Of a stretch of 64,000 bases of DNA, positions 1 through 10,731 are shown piece after piece (the stretch's first letter is position 1; the number at the start of each line of letters is the position of its first letter). The DNA is taken from NCBI GenBank assembly GCA_947247005.1, contig OX365947.1, positions 6,677,030-6,741,029 on the forward strand, read 5' to 3'. Source of the DNA: Spisula solida. Taxonomy: Eukaryota; Mollusca; Bivalvia; Venerida; Mactridae. Made by a program: the position numbers and the translations under genes. The notes beneath the pieces are model-generated. The model saw only the letters and a list, made by a program, of their open reading frames with translations, did no database searches and was not told the origin of the DNA.

Positions 1-1
1 T

Positions 2-346
2 AAAAAGGACGATACGAAGCTGGCTAAAGCGTTCGATCGCGACTTCTATAAGCGGTATGCAACTCTAGACTATGCTTTGTATAATTTCTTCTACAAAAGA
101 CTGAAACGGCAAATTCGCGAACAAGGAGACACGTTTGATGAAGAGTTACTGGAATTTAAAGAATTACACAAGATAACTCAGGAATTTTGTACGCAGACTT
201 CGATGACGAGACCGTTAGAGGTGAAAGCGACGAAATGGAGTGAAGGTTTTAATGTAACCAAGGATGACTGTTTTGACATGCGTCGTGGAGAAATTGGATT
301 CGTAACAAGTATAAGAGTCAGACAATATGGTAGCAAAGACGTGTGA
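2..346 (+). CDS. Galactose-3-O-sulfotransferase-like protein, C-terminal exon (partial)
   Basis: An open frame runs from base 2 to a TGA at 344-346 and encodes the last 114 residues of a protein whose earlier exons lie left of the window. The segment ATLDYALYNFFYKRLKRQI followed by an acidic helix (EELLEFKEL) and a late cysteine resembles the carboxy end of the galactosylceramide/galactose-3-O-sulfotransferase family, Golgi type II enzymes that move sulfate from PAPS to the 3-hydroxyl of galactose. The PAPS-binding loops would be upstream and cannot be checked. The sequence is charged and soluble with no membrane segment, as expected for a luminal catalytic end. The family call rests on remembered pattern similarity only; another Golgi sulfotransferase is possible. 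No clear polyadenylation signal was identified just downstream. Confidence 0.65.
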   Translation, partial: KKDDTKLAKAFDRDFYKRYATLDYALYNFFYKRLKRQIREQGDTFDEELLEFKELHKITQEFCTQTSMTRPLEVKATKWSEGFNVTKDDCFDMRRGEIGFVTSIRVRQYGSKDV

Positions 347-1340
347 GCAATCTCAGTCAGCTCAATCATTTCGATGGCGTCATTATTTAACCATCCACAT
401 ATATTATGAAATTGACCCGGAAGTGTAGGGCAAACCATACATGTATCGAAAAGGCATCCAATTCTGGAAGATCTACTACGATGTCTGACCAATCAACTAC
501 ATGCTCTTGCAAGCTGTCAAATGTCGTTAAGTGCTGTATGGATGTTATGTTGTATTGTTATGTTTTAAGAATTTTTTTTTTAGTCTCCTACCGGTTTTTG
601 ACCGGAGGGGATATAGGTTTGCCCTCCGTCCGTCCGTCAAAAAATCTGGATCCTGACATAACTCAAACAGTTTCCAAGCTAGGTTTATGAAATGCTGTAC
701 GTGGATAGTGGGCAATAAGGGGATTATGCACGTCTAACAATAGTTTGATTCTGACAAAAAGTGTGGTTGCTATGGCAACAGAAACATTGAAAATGGCTTT
801 AAACCGGAAGGGACTTCTGTATTGCTTGCAATTCTTAATGACTTGTTTACATAGGTTTGACTTCATATTGTCGCCGTACATGCTAGGCATGCTATCACAC
901 GTAATAAATCATAAACTTTTATAACTCAAACACAACAACCTGTAAGACATTGAATAACAGCCGACACCATATGTCCAGAGTGTCACCATCTCTTTCCCTT
1001 ACTCTCCTCCACCAATCACTTCTCTTTTGTAACAACATTCATCCTCCTAGAGGAGCAATTTCATATTTATCTAATCTGTCTTAACCACCAACCTCAAGAA
1101 ACAATCCAAACTGTTTATCTAATGATGTTGCTTGGAGAAGTGCATTCCGTATATTGGCATTGTCTACACGTTCTATCATGGTCTTATAGCAGTCACCTTA
1201 CCCAGTTACCTAGAAGTCCCAACCAGGTTAACAAGGCACCAAATACATGTATGCCAACTCGGACTTCTTTAAATACCCCCCTTTTCTCTCATACCACAGT
1301 CCCGTTAATAGTTATACTGTCTGTCCTAGCACTATTCCAG
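347..1340. other. Intergenic, no gene seen
   Basis: Presumed 3' UTR and intergenic DNA after the sulfotransferase exon. At about 575-640 there is a fragment with a small hairpin (CCGGTTTTTGACCGG) followed by GTCCGTCCGTC, a form I associate with dispersed bivalve repeats. Nothing else could be supported. Confidence 0.4.
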
Positions 1341-1844
1341 CATTGTTACCCAAATAAACCAACATGATTGGATAATCTCAACATGATTGCAAAATGGCCG
1401 ACATGAAAAAATTACTATACAGGTTTGAATTATTGTTGGTGAGCGTTAATTTATCAAATATATTTATACATTGAAACGTTCAAAGCATAGTTTATACAAA
1501 TGCCGAAACTTCCAAACTGACATTTATTATATAGGGTCCAATAAATGAGTTTGACAACGTTTTTAAGCACAAAACTCATTCACAAATGCAAAGTCCACAC
1601 ATTCTTTAAGGCTTTTCATAGTGAAAAATATTACCTATATGCAAAATGTTTAGTGCAAATAGTATATTTTCTTCATATGTTGACTATGTAATATTGAAAT
1701 AAACAATCCGGATAGTATATATGGAAAATATTGCGAAAACAATGTACTGATCTCACTTTTCATGTCGGCCATTTTGCAATCATGTTGAGATTATCCAATC
1801 ATGTTGAGATTATCCAATCATGTTGGTATATTTGGGTAACGATG
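1341..1844. mobile_element. MITE-like element with long terminal inverted repeats
   Basis: The left end (CATTGTTACCCAAATA at 1341) and right end (TATTTGGGTAACGATG, ending 1844) are inverted copies. The match continues inward through AACATGATTGGATAATC and AAAATGGCCGACATGAAA, about 65 bp per arm. The right arm carries one extra AATCATGTTGAGATTATCC unit. The roughly 370-bp centre is A+T-rich with no coding signal. Superfamily is unknown; no target-site duplication was resolved. Confidence 0.75.
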
Positions 1845-2092
1845 GGATATTCATGAATTATAGATATATGGAAGGGTGAGTGAATGCTACATTGTCTGTA
1901 GTGTTGGATTAAGTTTGTTGTAAACTTGATTTGTATAAAAATGATAACTGCATACATGCGTGTGTTTTATAATTTACTTCAATTTCTAAATGCGTGTTTC
2001 TTGGTGTTGTAAATTGATTCCTGGGAGGCACTAAAGCATTATCTAACTTTCACGGATTCATGTACATGTTTGATTGGTGTGTGGGTTGGTGA

Positions 2093-2435
2093 GGCCTAAA
2101 ATAAAATAAGATATTGTTGTTTCCCCATCCCCTACCTACCCGATTAAAAAGGGCCCTACCAAAAATATTGTATTGCCCAAATTGAAATAATATTTTTTTA
2201 TTAATATTGGAAGTGAAAATTTTTGTTTTTTGTTTACTGGCTTCTTTTTTTACCATTAAATTCAAGACTGTTGGTTTTCACCTTAGAGTTAATTCTAAAT
2301 TTCATTATTTGTATGTCTTAACTAATAACTATCATACTGAAACAATTCCCAAAAAAGAATTTACCCTACCTACCTACCCATTCAAAATCTGCTCGGTTTG
2401 GGAAGGGGGAAACAAAGAATATTTTAAGTTCGGCC
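2093..2435. mobile_element. MITE family B, copy 1 (GGCC ends, 3-bp TSD)
   Basis: Ends are GGCCTAAAATAAAATAAGAT on the left and ATATTTTAAGTTCGGCC on the right, both leading into TTTCCCC/GGGGAAA and CTACCTACC blocks. It is flanked by TGA on both sides (2090-2092 and 2436-2438), a 3-bp target-site duplication. Related copies lie at 34529-35659, 51202-51529 and 62404-62608. A 3-bp duplication would fit PIF/Harbinger-type transposition, but the superfamily is not proved. Confidence 0.8.
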
Positions 2436-2804
2436 TGATAACGTTCGAGCATATTTTATAATAATAAAAGGGACGGGATAGGTCTAAACATGCAACGCAT
2501 GTATATACATGTATAAGAGAAATGACCGATGTATTTCAAATTGAAGCTGGTCTGCTTTTGTTTATTTCGAACTATTCAAAAACAAATTTAAATATTTCCA
2601 AAGACATGTATAATGTGCATGCCACTTACAATTGGGAAATTGAAAATGTTTCATAAATATGAAATCAATCAAACAATGTTTAAAAATTCATCGCTATCAT
2701 AACCCTTATTTGCAATACACAATTACAGTGATATTAATTCACAAACCTACAACCTTGTAGCTTATACATATAGTCACAAACTGTTTGTAGAGATGTATAA
2801 AGAT

Positions 2805-2990
2805 AGACAGATAGTTTATTTCAATTTCAGTAAGCCGTAGGCCCATGTGAATATACAAATTACACAATACAATTTTCATATGACAGTAACAAGCGACAAA
2901 AATATAATCAATACAAACTTATCGTTGATATCATTTCCAACATAAAAAACTGTAAAACACTTTATTAAATATCAATTATTTAAAACTCAA
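2805..2990 (-). mobile_element. Possible LINE 3' tail
   Basis: The stretch beginning GACAGATAGTTTATTTC and running through AGTAAGCCGTAGGCCCAT resembles the reverse complement of a non-LTR retrotransposon 3' end. No reverse-transcriptase frame is attached. The call is weak and rests on pattern memory. Confidence 0.25.
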
Positions 2991-3063
2991 CGTGTAAAAG
3001 CAACGTAAATTGTATGCAAAACAATGTCACATTGAAAACCCCTGAGACCAATAACACGGTATG

Positions 3064-3263
3064 AATCCCGATACACCGCTTTTCAGTTCCGTGAGAGAAC
3101 TGTTCTATTTCCATATGGCTCTGACGGAACTGAAAACCAATGTATCACCCATGATACATGACATTTGAGTTCCGTCCGAGCGTTACATCGGTTTTCAGTT
3201 CCGTCAGAGCCATATGAAATAGAACAATTCTCTCACGGAACTGAGAAGCGTCGTATCGGGATT
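3064..3263. repeat. 200-bp near-perfect palindrome (foldback element)
   Basis: The left arm starts AATCCCGATAC and includes TTTTCAGTTCCGTGAGAGAA and CCATATGGCTCTGACGGAAC. The right arm from about 3181 is its inverted copy and ends GTATCGGGATT at 3263. A spacer of about 35 bp contains ATGATACATGACATTTGAGT. A shorter relative with the same TTCCGTCAGAGC core and ATCCCGAT/ATCGGGAT ends lies at 26575-26660. A LINE 3' tail abuts the right end. Confidence 0.8.
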
Positions 3264-4228
3264 AATAATAATAATAATAATAAAGACTTTATTTAAAGAG
3301 GCAACACAGTTGGGTATGCCCAGTCTTCCCTGTGAGCCTCATATAACATAATATATGTACATTTACAAAAGTTACATGAATGACAAAGTAATATAAATAT
3401 ATACAAGTATATATACACAGCTGAAAGAAAGGAAAAGTAATGAGCAGATAATATAACACATTGAATGATGGCATAAATAGCATAAAACATTATTGATGGG
3501 TTACTAATTAATCAATGCATCGCTCCAGTGAGAGAGAAGTGTGCTTGACCACCAGAGAACCACCACTTCAAGTAGTTGCTTTTAAATAAGTTGATATTTG
3601 CAGATGTTCTTATATCGTAAGAAAGACAGTTCCATAATATTGCACCAGAGTATGCCAATGATTTTCTGCAAAATTCTAGCCTGGGTTTTGGAACTGCTAG
3701 TAGTTTTTGTTCAAATGACCTCAATGATTCATTTTCATTATAGGTAAATAGTTGCTCCATATAATTTGGGAGAAAGCCGTTCAGAGATTTGTACACTAGA
3801 ATGGCCTTTTTATAGTTAACTCTGTCTGAAAATTTCATCCAATTTAATTGCATAAATAATTCCTCTGTAGATGTGTCAAAATCTTTGTCAAGAATAATTC
3901 GAGCAGCACGTTTTTGAAATTTGTACATATCATTGGAAAGCTCAGTGGTGCAGTTTCCCCAAATAGAACAACAGTAGTCTAAATGAGGAAGGATATATGC
4001 ATTGAAAAACATTTTTCTAGTATGCAGATTTAAAAATTGTTTAATTCTCATAAGTAAGTACAATAATGAGTTGCATTTCTTGAGTGTCATTTGTACTTGT
4101 GTTTTCCAATTAAGCGTGCGATCAATATGGACTCCCAGAAGTTTTTCTGTTTTTGAAAATTGAATAGTTTTTCCATTGAATGAAATTCTTGAATCTTGAT
4201 TCATACCGTGAATAATAATACACACGTA
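3264..4228 (-). mobile_element. 5'-truncated non-LTR retrotransposon (LINE) with (TTA)n tail
   Basis: On the minus strand this is the carboxy end of a reverse-transcriptase ORF (3512-4225), then about 250 bp of 3' UTR, then CTTTATTATTATTATTATT. A microsatellite tail and a truncated 5' end are usual for LINE insertions. The same 3' end (AATAATAATAATAAAGACTT with TTTAGAGG-like sequence after it) recurs at 16088, so the family has at least two copies here. Its tail sits exactly at the end of the palindrome at 3064-3263. Confidence 0.8.
3512..4225 (-). pseudogene. LINE reverse transcriptase, C-terminal fragment
   Basis: An uninterrupted 237-residue frame shows the post-catalytic part of a jockey/CR1-like reverse transcriptase: KLLGVHIDRTLNWKTQV (the usual LGV-x-I-D-x-x-L-x-W block), AYILPHLDYCCSIWG, then KFQKRAARIILD. 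The catalytic YxDD motif and the endonuclease domain are absent because the element is truncated upstream, so it cannot move by itself. The frame has no internal stop, which suggests a fairly young insertion. The exact clade is unknown. Confidence 0.85.
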
Positions 4229-4564
4229 CCCGTTACAGATTTAATTCTCTACTATAAAATCAAAATGTCTCGAGGTACTGAATATTTTACGAAATTGTTA
4301 CTTTTAAGTGTTTGCAGCTCGCGAGATTAAATGCTCAAATTTGTTTTAAATTTAGAGATCACTATACTTTCTGTTGGTCAAGTTCATGAACATAAATTTC
4401 GAACATACTTATAGAATCAAGCGGTTTCCACGAATATAGGGAAAATTAATCCCTCGCGAAATCTTTAGATTTTACATTTCAACATTCCTTGCTATAGGTT
4501 TCAGTTCTTAGATGGTCAACAATGACTGAAGTTTATTAATGCATTTTAAGTCGATTATGAAACA

Positions 4565-4640
4565 AACAAGTTCTACAGCTTATATAAATCACTCTCGATA
4601 CATCACTTCTGATGGTCTCCATCGCCACGAGTACATGGAC
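4565..4640 (-). repeat. Dispersed repeat fragment shared with 58505-58580 and 61335-61415
   Basis: ATCACTCTCGATACATCACT, the flanking ACAAGTT and CATCGCCACGAG are the inverted form of sequence near 61340 (CGTGGCGATGG, then GTGTCGAGAGTGAT and AACTTGTTTC) and near 58510. All three would read YINHSR...HRHE-like peptides in one frame, which may be chance from a common repeat. The element type is unknown. Confidence 0.5.
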
Positions 4641-4798
4641 GTAGATATTCTCCATTTTGAATTTTGTATGTCAAGTAAGGAAAATACTGGTACCATTCTT
4701 AATTCGTCTTCGGTAAGAGTCGGTCACGGAACGAACCTGAGTCCTAACGCATTTAATGGGGGCACTATACAGCAGGCAATCGAGGACTCAATGTAAAA

Positions 4799-4930
4799 CA
4801 GTGCAGCAATACCACGTGACTTTGGGCTACAGATCAAAGACGAAATTCGTTTCACTTCGAATACAAAAATTGCCGTATGTATTTTATTTAGATATATATT
4901 AGCCAAACGTCACGTTGTATTGCTACACTG
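4799..4930. mobile_element. MITE family E, short copy
   Basis: Ends CAGTGCAGCAATACCACGTG and its inverted partner CACGTTGTATTGCTACACTG make a 132-bp element with terminal inverted repeats of about 24 bp. A 420-bp relative lies at 41813-42232. The interior is unrelated A+T-rich sequence. Confidence 0.75.
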
Positions 4931-5099
4931 TAATATCCACAATTATAAGTTTTAAAAGAATTTTGATTTCTGCAGTAACCTGCATGATTTTTGTAACAGC
5001 AATAAAATGACATTAGTACTTTGATTGTACATTTGCATATAGTTGGTGCATTCCACCCACTCGAGTAAATTAGTTCAGCTTTAGTTGAGAACACTGCTA

Positions 5100-5175
5100 G
5101 GGTGACACAGTGGCCGAGTGGTTCCAATCTCGGCCGGGGCACTGGAAATTTCCATCCAACAAGAGATGAACTGGT
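5100..5175 (+). mobile_element. tRNA-derived SINE head fragment
   Basis: GACACAGTGGCCGAGTGGTT followed by CGGCCGGGGCACTGGAAATT resembles the A-box half of a Ser/Leu-type tRNA, joined to the CACTGGAAATTTCC junction seen in the SINE at 38434. A B box is not clear, so this is a decayed SINE rather than a tRNA gene. Confidence 0.5.
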
Positions 5176-5700
5176 TGGTAAGCTAAAAGTAATTTCTCTC
5201 CCAAGACCTTTTTTCGTTCATCCAGTAAATAGACTACTTACAAGGAATTACGATATATTCACAAATGCCCCATAGTTGACGACAGAATGACAAATGTATC
5301 TGTCGAAACAGTATGACAAAATCAAATTTAGTAAAATGTATGGATGACAAAATACTAATTTTAATAAGAGTTGCTTCCCTTAGACTTTAAATTATGCATT
5401 TAGTGTTTACATTTCGGTATTTTGTTTACTTATCAACTGGAGGCTTTATTTCGTTTTCTTCCATATTATGGTGTTTTTCACCTTTTGGACTCAACTAAAG
5501 CCCTAAAATGCATCATTCTGCAGATAGGTTGCCAAGTAATTGCTTTTTGAAAAATGCCATTTTAGGCATAATGGGACTTAAAAGAGCCAATGAGTTTGTT
5601 TGGAAAGAGTTAGGATATCCCATCCGGATTCCATGTATCACGCCACAGTCTCTAATATGTTCTGCCCCTTCAGCAAAAATACAGGACCCCATTAGAAATA

Positions 5701-6474
5701 CAGTCAACTCTCGTTATCACGAATTCCACGGGACCGTGGAAATTACTTCGACATAACGAAAATTCGAGATAGAATTTTCGGCATCGAAGTTGCAAGTTTT
5801 CTAGCTTCTGTCATTTTATGCCGCCGTATTGCTACGTTCGTAAGAACGACATGTTCGTATGAATTGCTTGTTTTGATATTTATGTACATGTATTCCTCCT
5901 CGAGAAAATGCATTTTAATCATTTTCGTTTGTGTACGTTGTGTTGTTTGCATTAATATATGATGATATGTTCTTATCAGTAAGTGTAGTGTATCACATGC
6001 TAATGTACGTGTACGATCTTTCAACTTCAACTTCAATATTGCCAATGCAATAATAAATCGAGACAATTGTTCGAGATGACATTTTTATTGATGTTTGGAC
6101 GTTACTCATATATTTATAACATGTTTTACGTAAATTGTGCAAACAAATATTTGTTCAATAATGGAAGGCGCGAAAATTACAGGTAAATCGAAGATTTCAG
6201 ACTGGCGAGGTGTGAAAAACATTGTACACTAGTCGAACACGATCAGACTTCGACCAGACTTCGAGATGAACAGTAGATTAACAGTGCAAATTAGTTAATT
6301 GAGACCAAATAAATAATTCGACATAACGAAAATTCGACCCGAATGCGACCCGAAACTTCGAGATAGGTCTCGAGATTTCATATAGACAAAGAAGGAGAAA
6401 AATCGGGACTTGAAAAAACATCGACATAACGGAAACTTCGATATAAGCGAATTCGAGATAACGAGAGTTGACTG
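5701..6474. mobile_element. Non-autonomous TA-flanked DNA transposon (pogo/mariner-like), 774 bp
   Basis: The left terminus CAGTCAACTCTCGTTATCAC and right terminus ATAACGAGAGTTGACTG are inverted, and each side is flanked by TA (5699-5700 and 6475-6476). Subterminal copies of TTCGACATAACGAAAATTCGA-like sequence occur near 5747, 6318 and 6420 and may be transposase binding sites. No transposase frame exists. A related end (CTTCGTTATGTCGAACATCG) appears near 8518, so another damaged copy may start there. TA duplication fits the Tc1/mariner/pogo group. Confidence 0.85.
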
Positions 6475-7424
6475 TAAGTGCCTGTATGGGTTATCACACA
6501 TTTGTAAAGTTTTAGTACGTTCAACATTGATGCGGATTATCGGGAAAAACGAATTGCATTTTATAGGATGTGGTAGTTCTTTGCAATGAGAACATATATA
6601 TAATTTCAGCACGTCATGTGCACTGTGCTGTTCACATTTTCGAGGAAAAATTGCATGCTGTAGCATGGGAACGTTGTTACAAAGCACATTATTATTTGTA
6701 CAGTATTTGCCAGCAATGGGTGTACATTTCAAAACAAAGGGAATTAAATACGCATGGTAAGGTTTTATTGTCAAGATAAATATTATTGGTTGAAATTTAA
6801 GTGTGGACATTACCTTACAGAACTTACAGATTAAACTTCTGTTGTCGGACGTTTACAGATTTACAGTATTAATGAAAACTATTCATTATTTTTAAATTAA
6901 ATTAAATGCTTTATAATTAGGAATCAAAATTTATGTAAATAAGTAAAGTAAAGAAAAAATACAGTATGTTCGCCATTGTTGTGGAATATCAGGACAAACC
7001 ATTTATTTTATATATGTATTTTCCAAACTGGTATTTATGCAAATATTTTACTGTCATGAAAATATCAACCAGTTGAATAGCTAGACCCTTAATTACAACC
7101 AATACTTACACTCAATACTCAAATATTGAAAATGTAATATTATGAGCTATTATTAGTCCTAGTTTGAATCTAGATGAGAACAATGTATAAGATTGTTATA
7201 TGAGTGTTGTAATAACCCTTGATACATTTTCTTTGCCATTATGTACTTTTTATGAGGTTTATATGTAATTTTTGAATATGAGTGCCACACTCAAATTACA
7301 ATTATAGCTAACATCAGTAAGTAAGCCAAAAATAATATCTAGTACCAATTCAACGTTATTACAACATCTTGACCTCACAAAATAGCTCTTATCTATAAAC
7401 CCCAAAAGAGCGAATTTCAATATT
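6475..7424. other. Intergenic, no gene seen
   Basis: A+T-rich DNA. Open frames near 6295-6810 overlap transposon ends and lack conserved features. No repeat or gene could be supported here. Confidence 0.4.
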
Positions 7425-7542
7425 TGAGTGCTGAGTGCTGAGTGCTGAGTGCTGAGTGCTGAGTGCTGAGTGCTGAGTGCTGAGTGCTGAGTGCTGAGTG
7501 CTGAGTGCTGAGTGCTGAGTGCTGAGTGCTGAGTGCTGAGTG
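7425..7542. repeat. Heptanucleotide array (TGAGTGC)n
   Basis: About 17 uninterrupted copies of the 7-mer TGAGTGC. The frames through it are repeat artefacts. The high purity suggests recent slippage. Confidence 0.95.
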
Positions 7543-7609
7543 TAATGCTGGCTGGTTATAATTCCGGGCCAAGGTAGCTTAAGATACATGAACACGAGAG
7601 TTTGTTAAT

Positions 7610-7692
7610 GCCGTGTGATAATACAGTGTGATAATGCAGTGTTGCAGTGTGATAATGCAGTGTGATAATGCAGTGTTGCAGTGTGATATTCC
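7610..7692. repeat. Short minisatellite (GCAGTGTGATAAT units)
   Basis: Interleaved copies of CAGTGTGATAATG and CAGTGTTG form about six units directly downstream of the heptamer array. Confidence 0.75.
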
Positions 7693-7699
7693 ACGCTTG

Positions 7700-8861
7700 T
7701 CGGGGGTCGAAACTCATCATATTCAAACAATGCTACATATATATGTATTTTATGATGACATAATACTCCTAGATCGATGATATAACGTTAATAATGGCGA
7801 ACTAAAAATGCTTTTAAAAATAATAAATATGGAAACACTTTAAGCATTGATTTCAAATCAATCGCATCGTTGTTCAAAGCACATATACATTTGTTTAATC
7901 TACATTGTTTCGACAGTTTCTAATTCATTGTTTTATTGTCCTTTTTCAAATTATTGAAATGCGATCAATTCGTAAAGACTGTTTAAACAGTCGTTTTATT
8001 TATTAATTAATACATGTATGTTCAACAAAAATCACATTCTCTTGGGCATACTTTTAATACCGACAACCATCGGAAATGTGATGTCAAACTAGCGTCTCGG
8101 TTGACGTAACATTCCAGGCCACAATTAAATAATTATGGCAATAATAAATCTGAATCCATCCCCCGAGAGGATGTGCTAATTAATGACAATGATGACATTT
8201 CTATATACGGATGAGTGAGTAGTTAAAATCGTCCCACCTTAATTGACACCATTTGAAAGAGAAAAAAACACTTATATGTAGGTGTTATTAAAGCGAATAA
8301 TGTGTACTTTTATAGTGTTTGTATTACATTTAAAATATGATTTAATGTTAATATGTTATGTATTAAAAATATAACATGAAATAAAAATATGCCTCATGTA
8401 AAATTATAGCATTTAGGTGACCCATTTACCTTGTGCAAACTATAGAATTTCGCAAAATGTTGACGTAACGCGTATTGTACGTATTACGCTTATTACTTTC
8501 GACGTTACGTCACAGTAAAACTTCGTTATGTCGAACATCGATATTACGAACACCCGGTCTATCTCGAGCAAATTTCGAAATCCCGGCGAATGTGCTCTAC
8601 ATGTATAATATTATTATTTTATTTGTTCTATATATGGTAACAGCATGGTGTAAAATAAAATACAAAATCGTGATACGTTCGCTGTATGTTCATAATCACC
8701 TTATTACTGAATCGATGTGTTACATCGCAGACTAATTAAATTGTACGTGATTCTACTTCATAGAAAACCATCTAATTTATCAATAATTTTGCTACCACCT
8801 AATATTACTTTTGAATGGAAAAGACATGTTACAAAACACGGGAACGGTGAGGAGAGTTGAC
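7700..8861. other. Intergenic, no gene seen
   Basis: A+T-rich sequence. The only item noted is a pogo-like end near 8513-8570 (CTTCGTTATGTCGAACATCG), similar to the subterminal repeats of the element at 5701-6474. Confidence 0.4.
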
Positions 8862-8938
8862 CTAGAGGTGGCCTAGAGGTAGGGCGCGCACTTTGGGATA
8901 GAGAGGTCCCGGGTTGGATCCCGTCTGTGGCACTCCTT
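8862..8938 (+). mobile_element. tRNA-like SINE head
   Basis: GTGGCCTAGAGGTAGGGCGC followed by GGTCCCGGGTTGGATCCCGT gives A-box-like and B-box-like blocks (GGTTGGATCCC), then CTGTGGCACTCC. The clover-leaf is imperfect and the tail differs from a mature tRNA, so a SINE is more likely than a working tRNA gene. Confidence 0.45.
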
Positions 8939-10534
<1,596 letters not shown>

Positions 10535-10594
10535 TAAGGAGCTCATGATGGTATTAATATTAACATGGTTTACTTTATAAATGTTTTTCTGTAG

Positions 10595-10731
10595 GCTACC
10601 CATCTAAGATGAGAGCTTGTCGACGATTGATTAGGACTATTTTCCTGATATTAACACCGGCTACAGCCTTCTTCCTAACCTCACAGTTGGTTAGGTCTAC
10701 ATCTCATTTGATGACTGTCAAAGCTGTAAAC
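10595..10731 (+). CDS. GT92 exon 1 (signal anchor)
   Basis: The acceptor TTTTTCTGTAG ends at 10594 and the donor GTAAGT starts at 10732. The ATG is at 10609-10611 after 14 bp of 5' UTR. It encodes 41 residues, MRACRRLIRT then the hydrophobic run IFLILTPATAFFL, giving basic residues before a membrane anchor. It ends in phase 0. Confidence 0.82.

Noticed and set aside
6295..6810. 171-codon minus-strand frame
   Set aside because: It overlaps the end of the TA-flanked transposon at 5701-6474 and shows no family motif.
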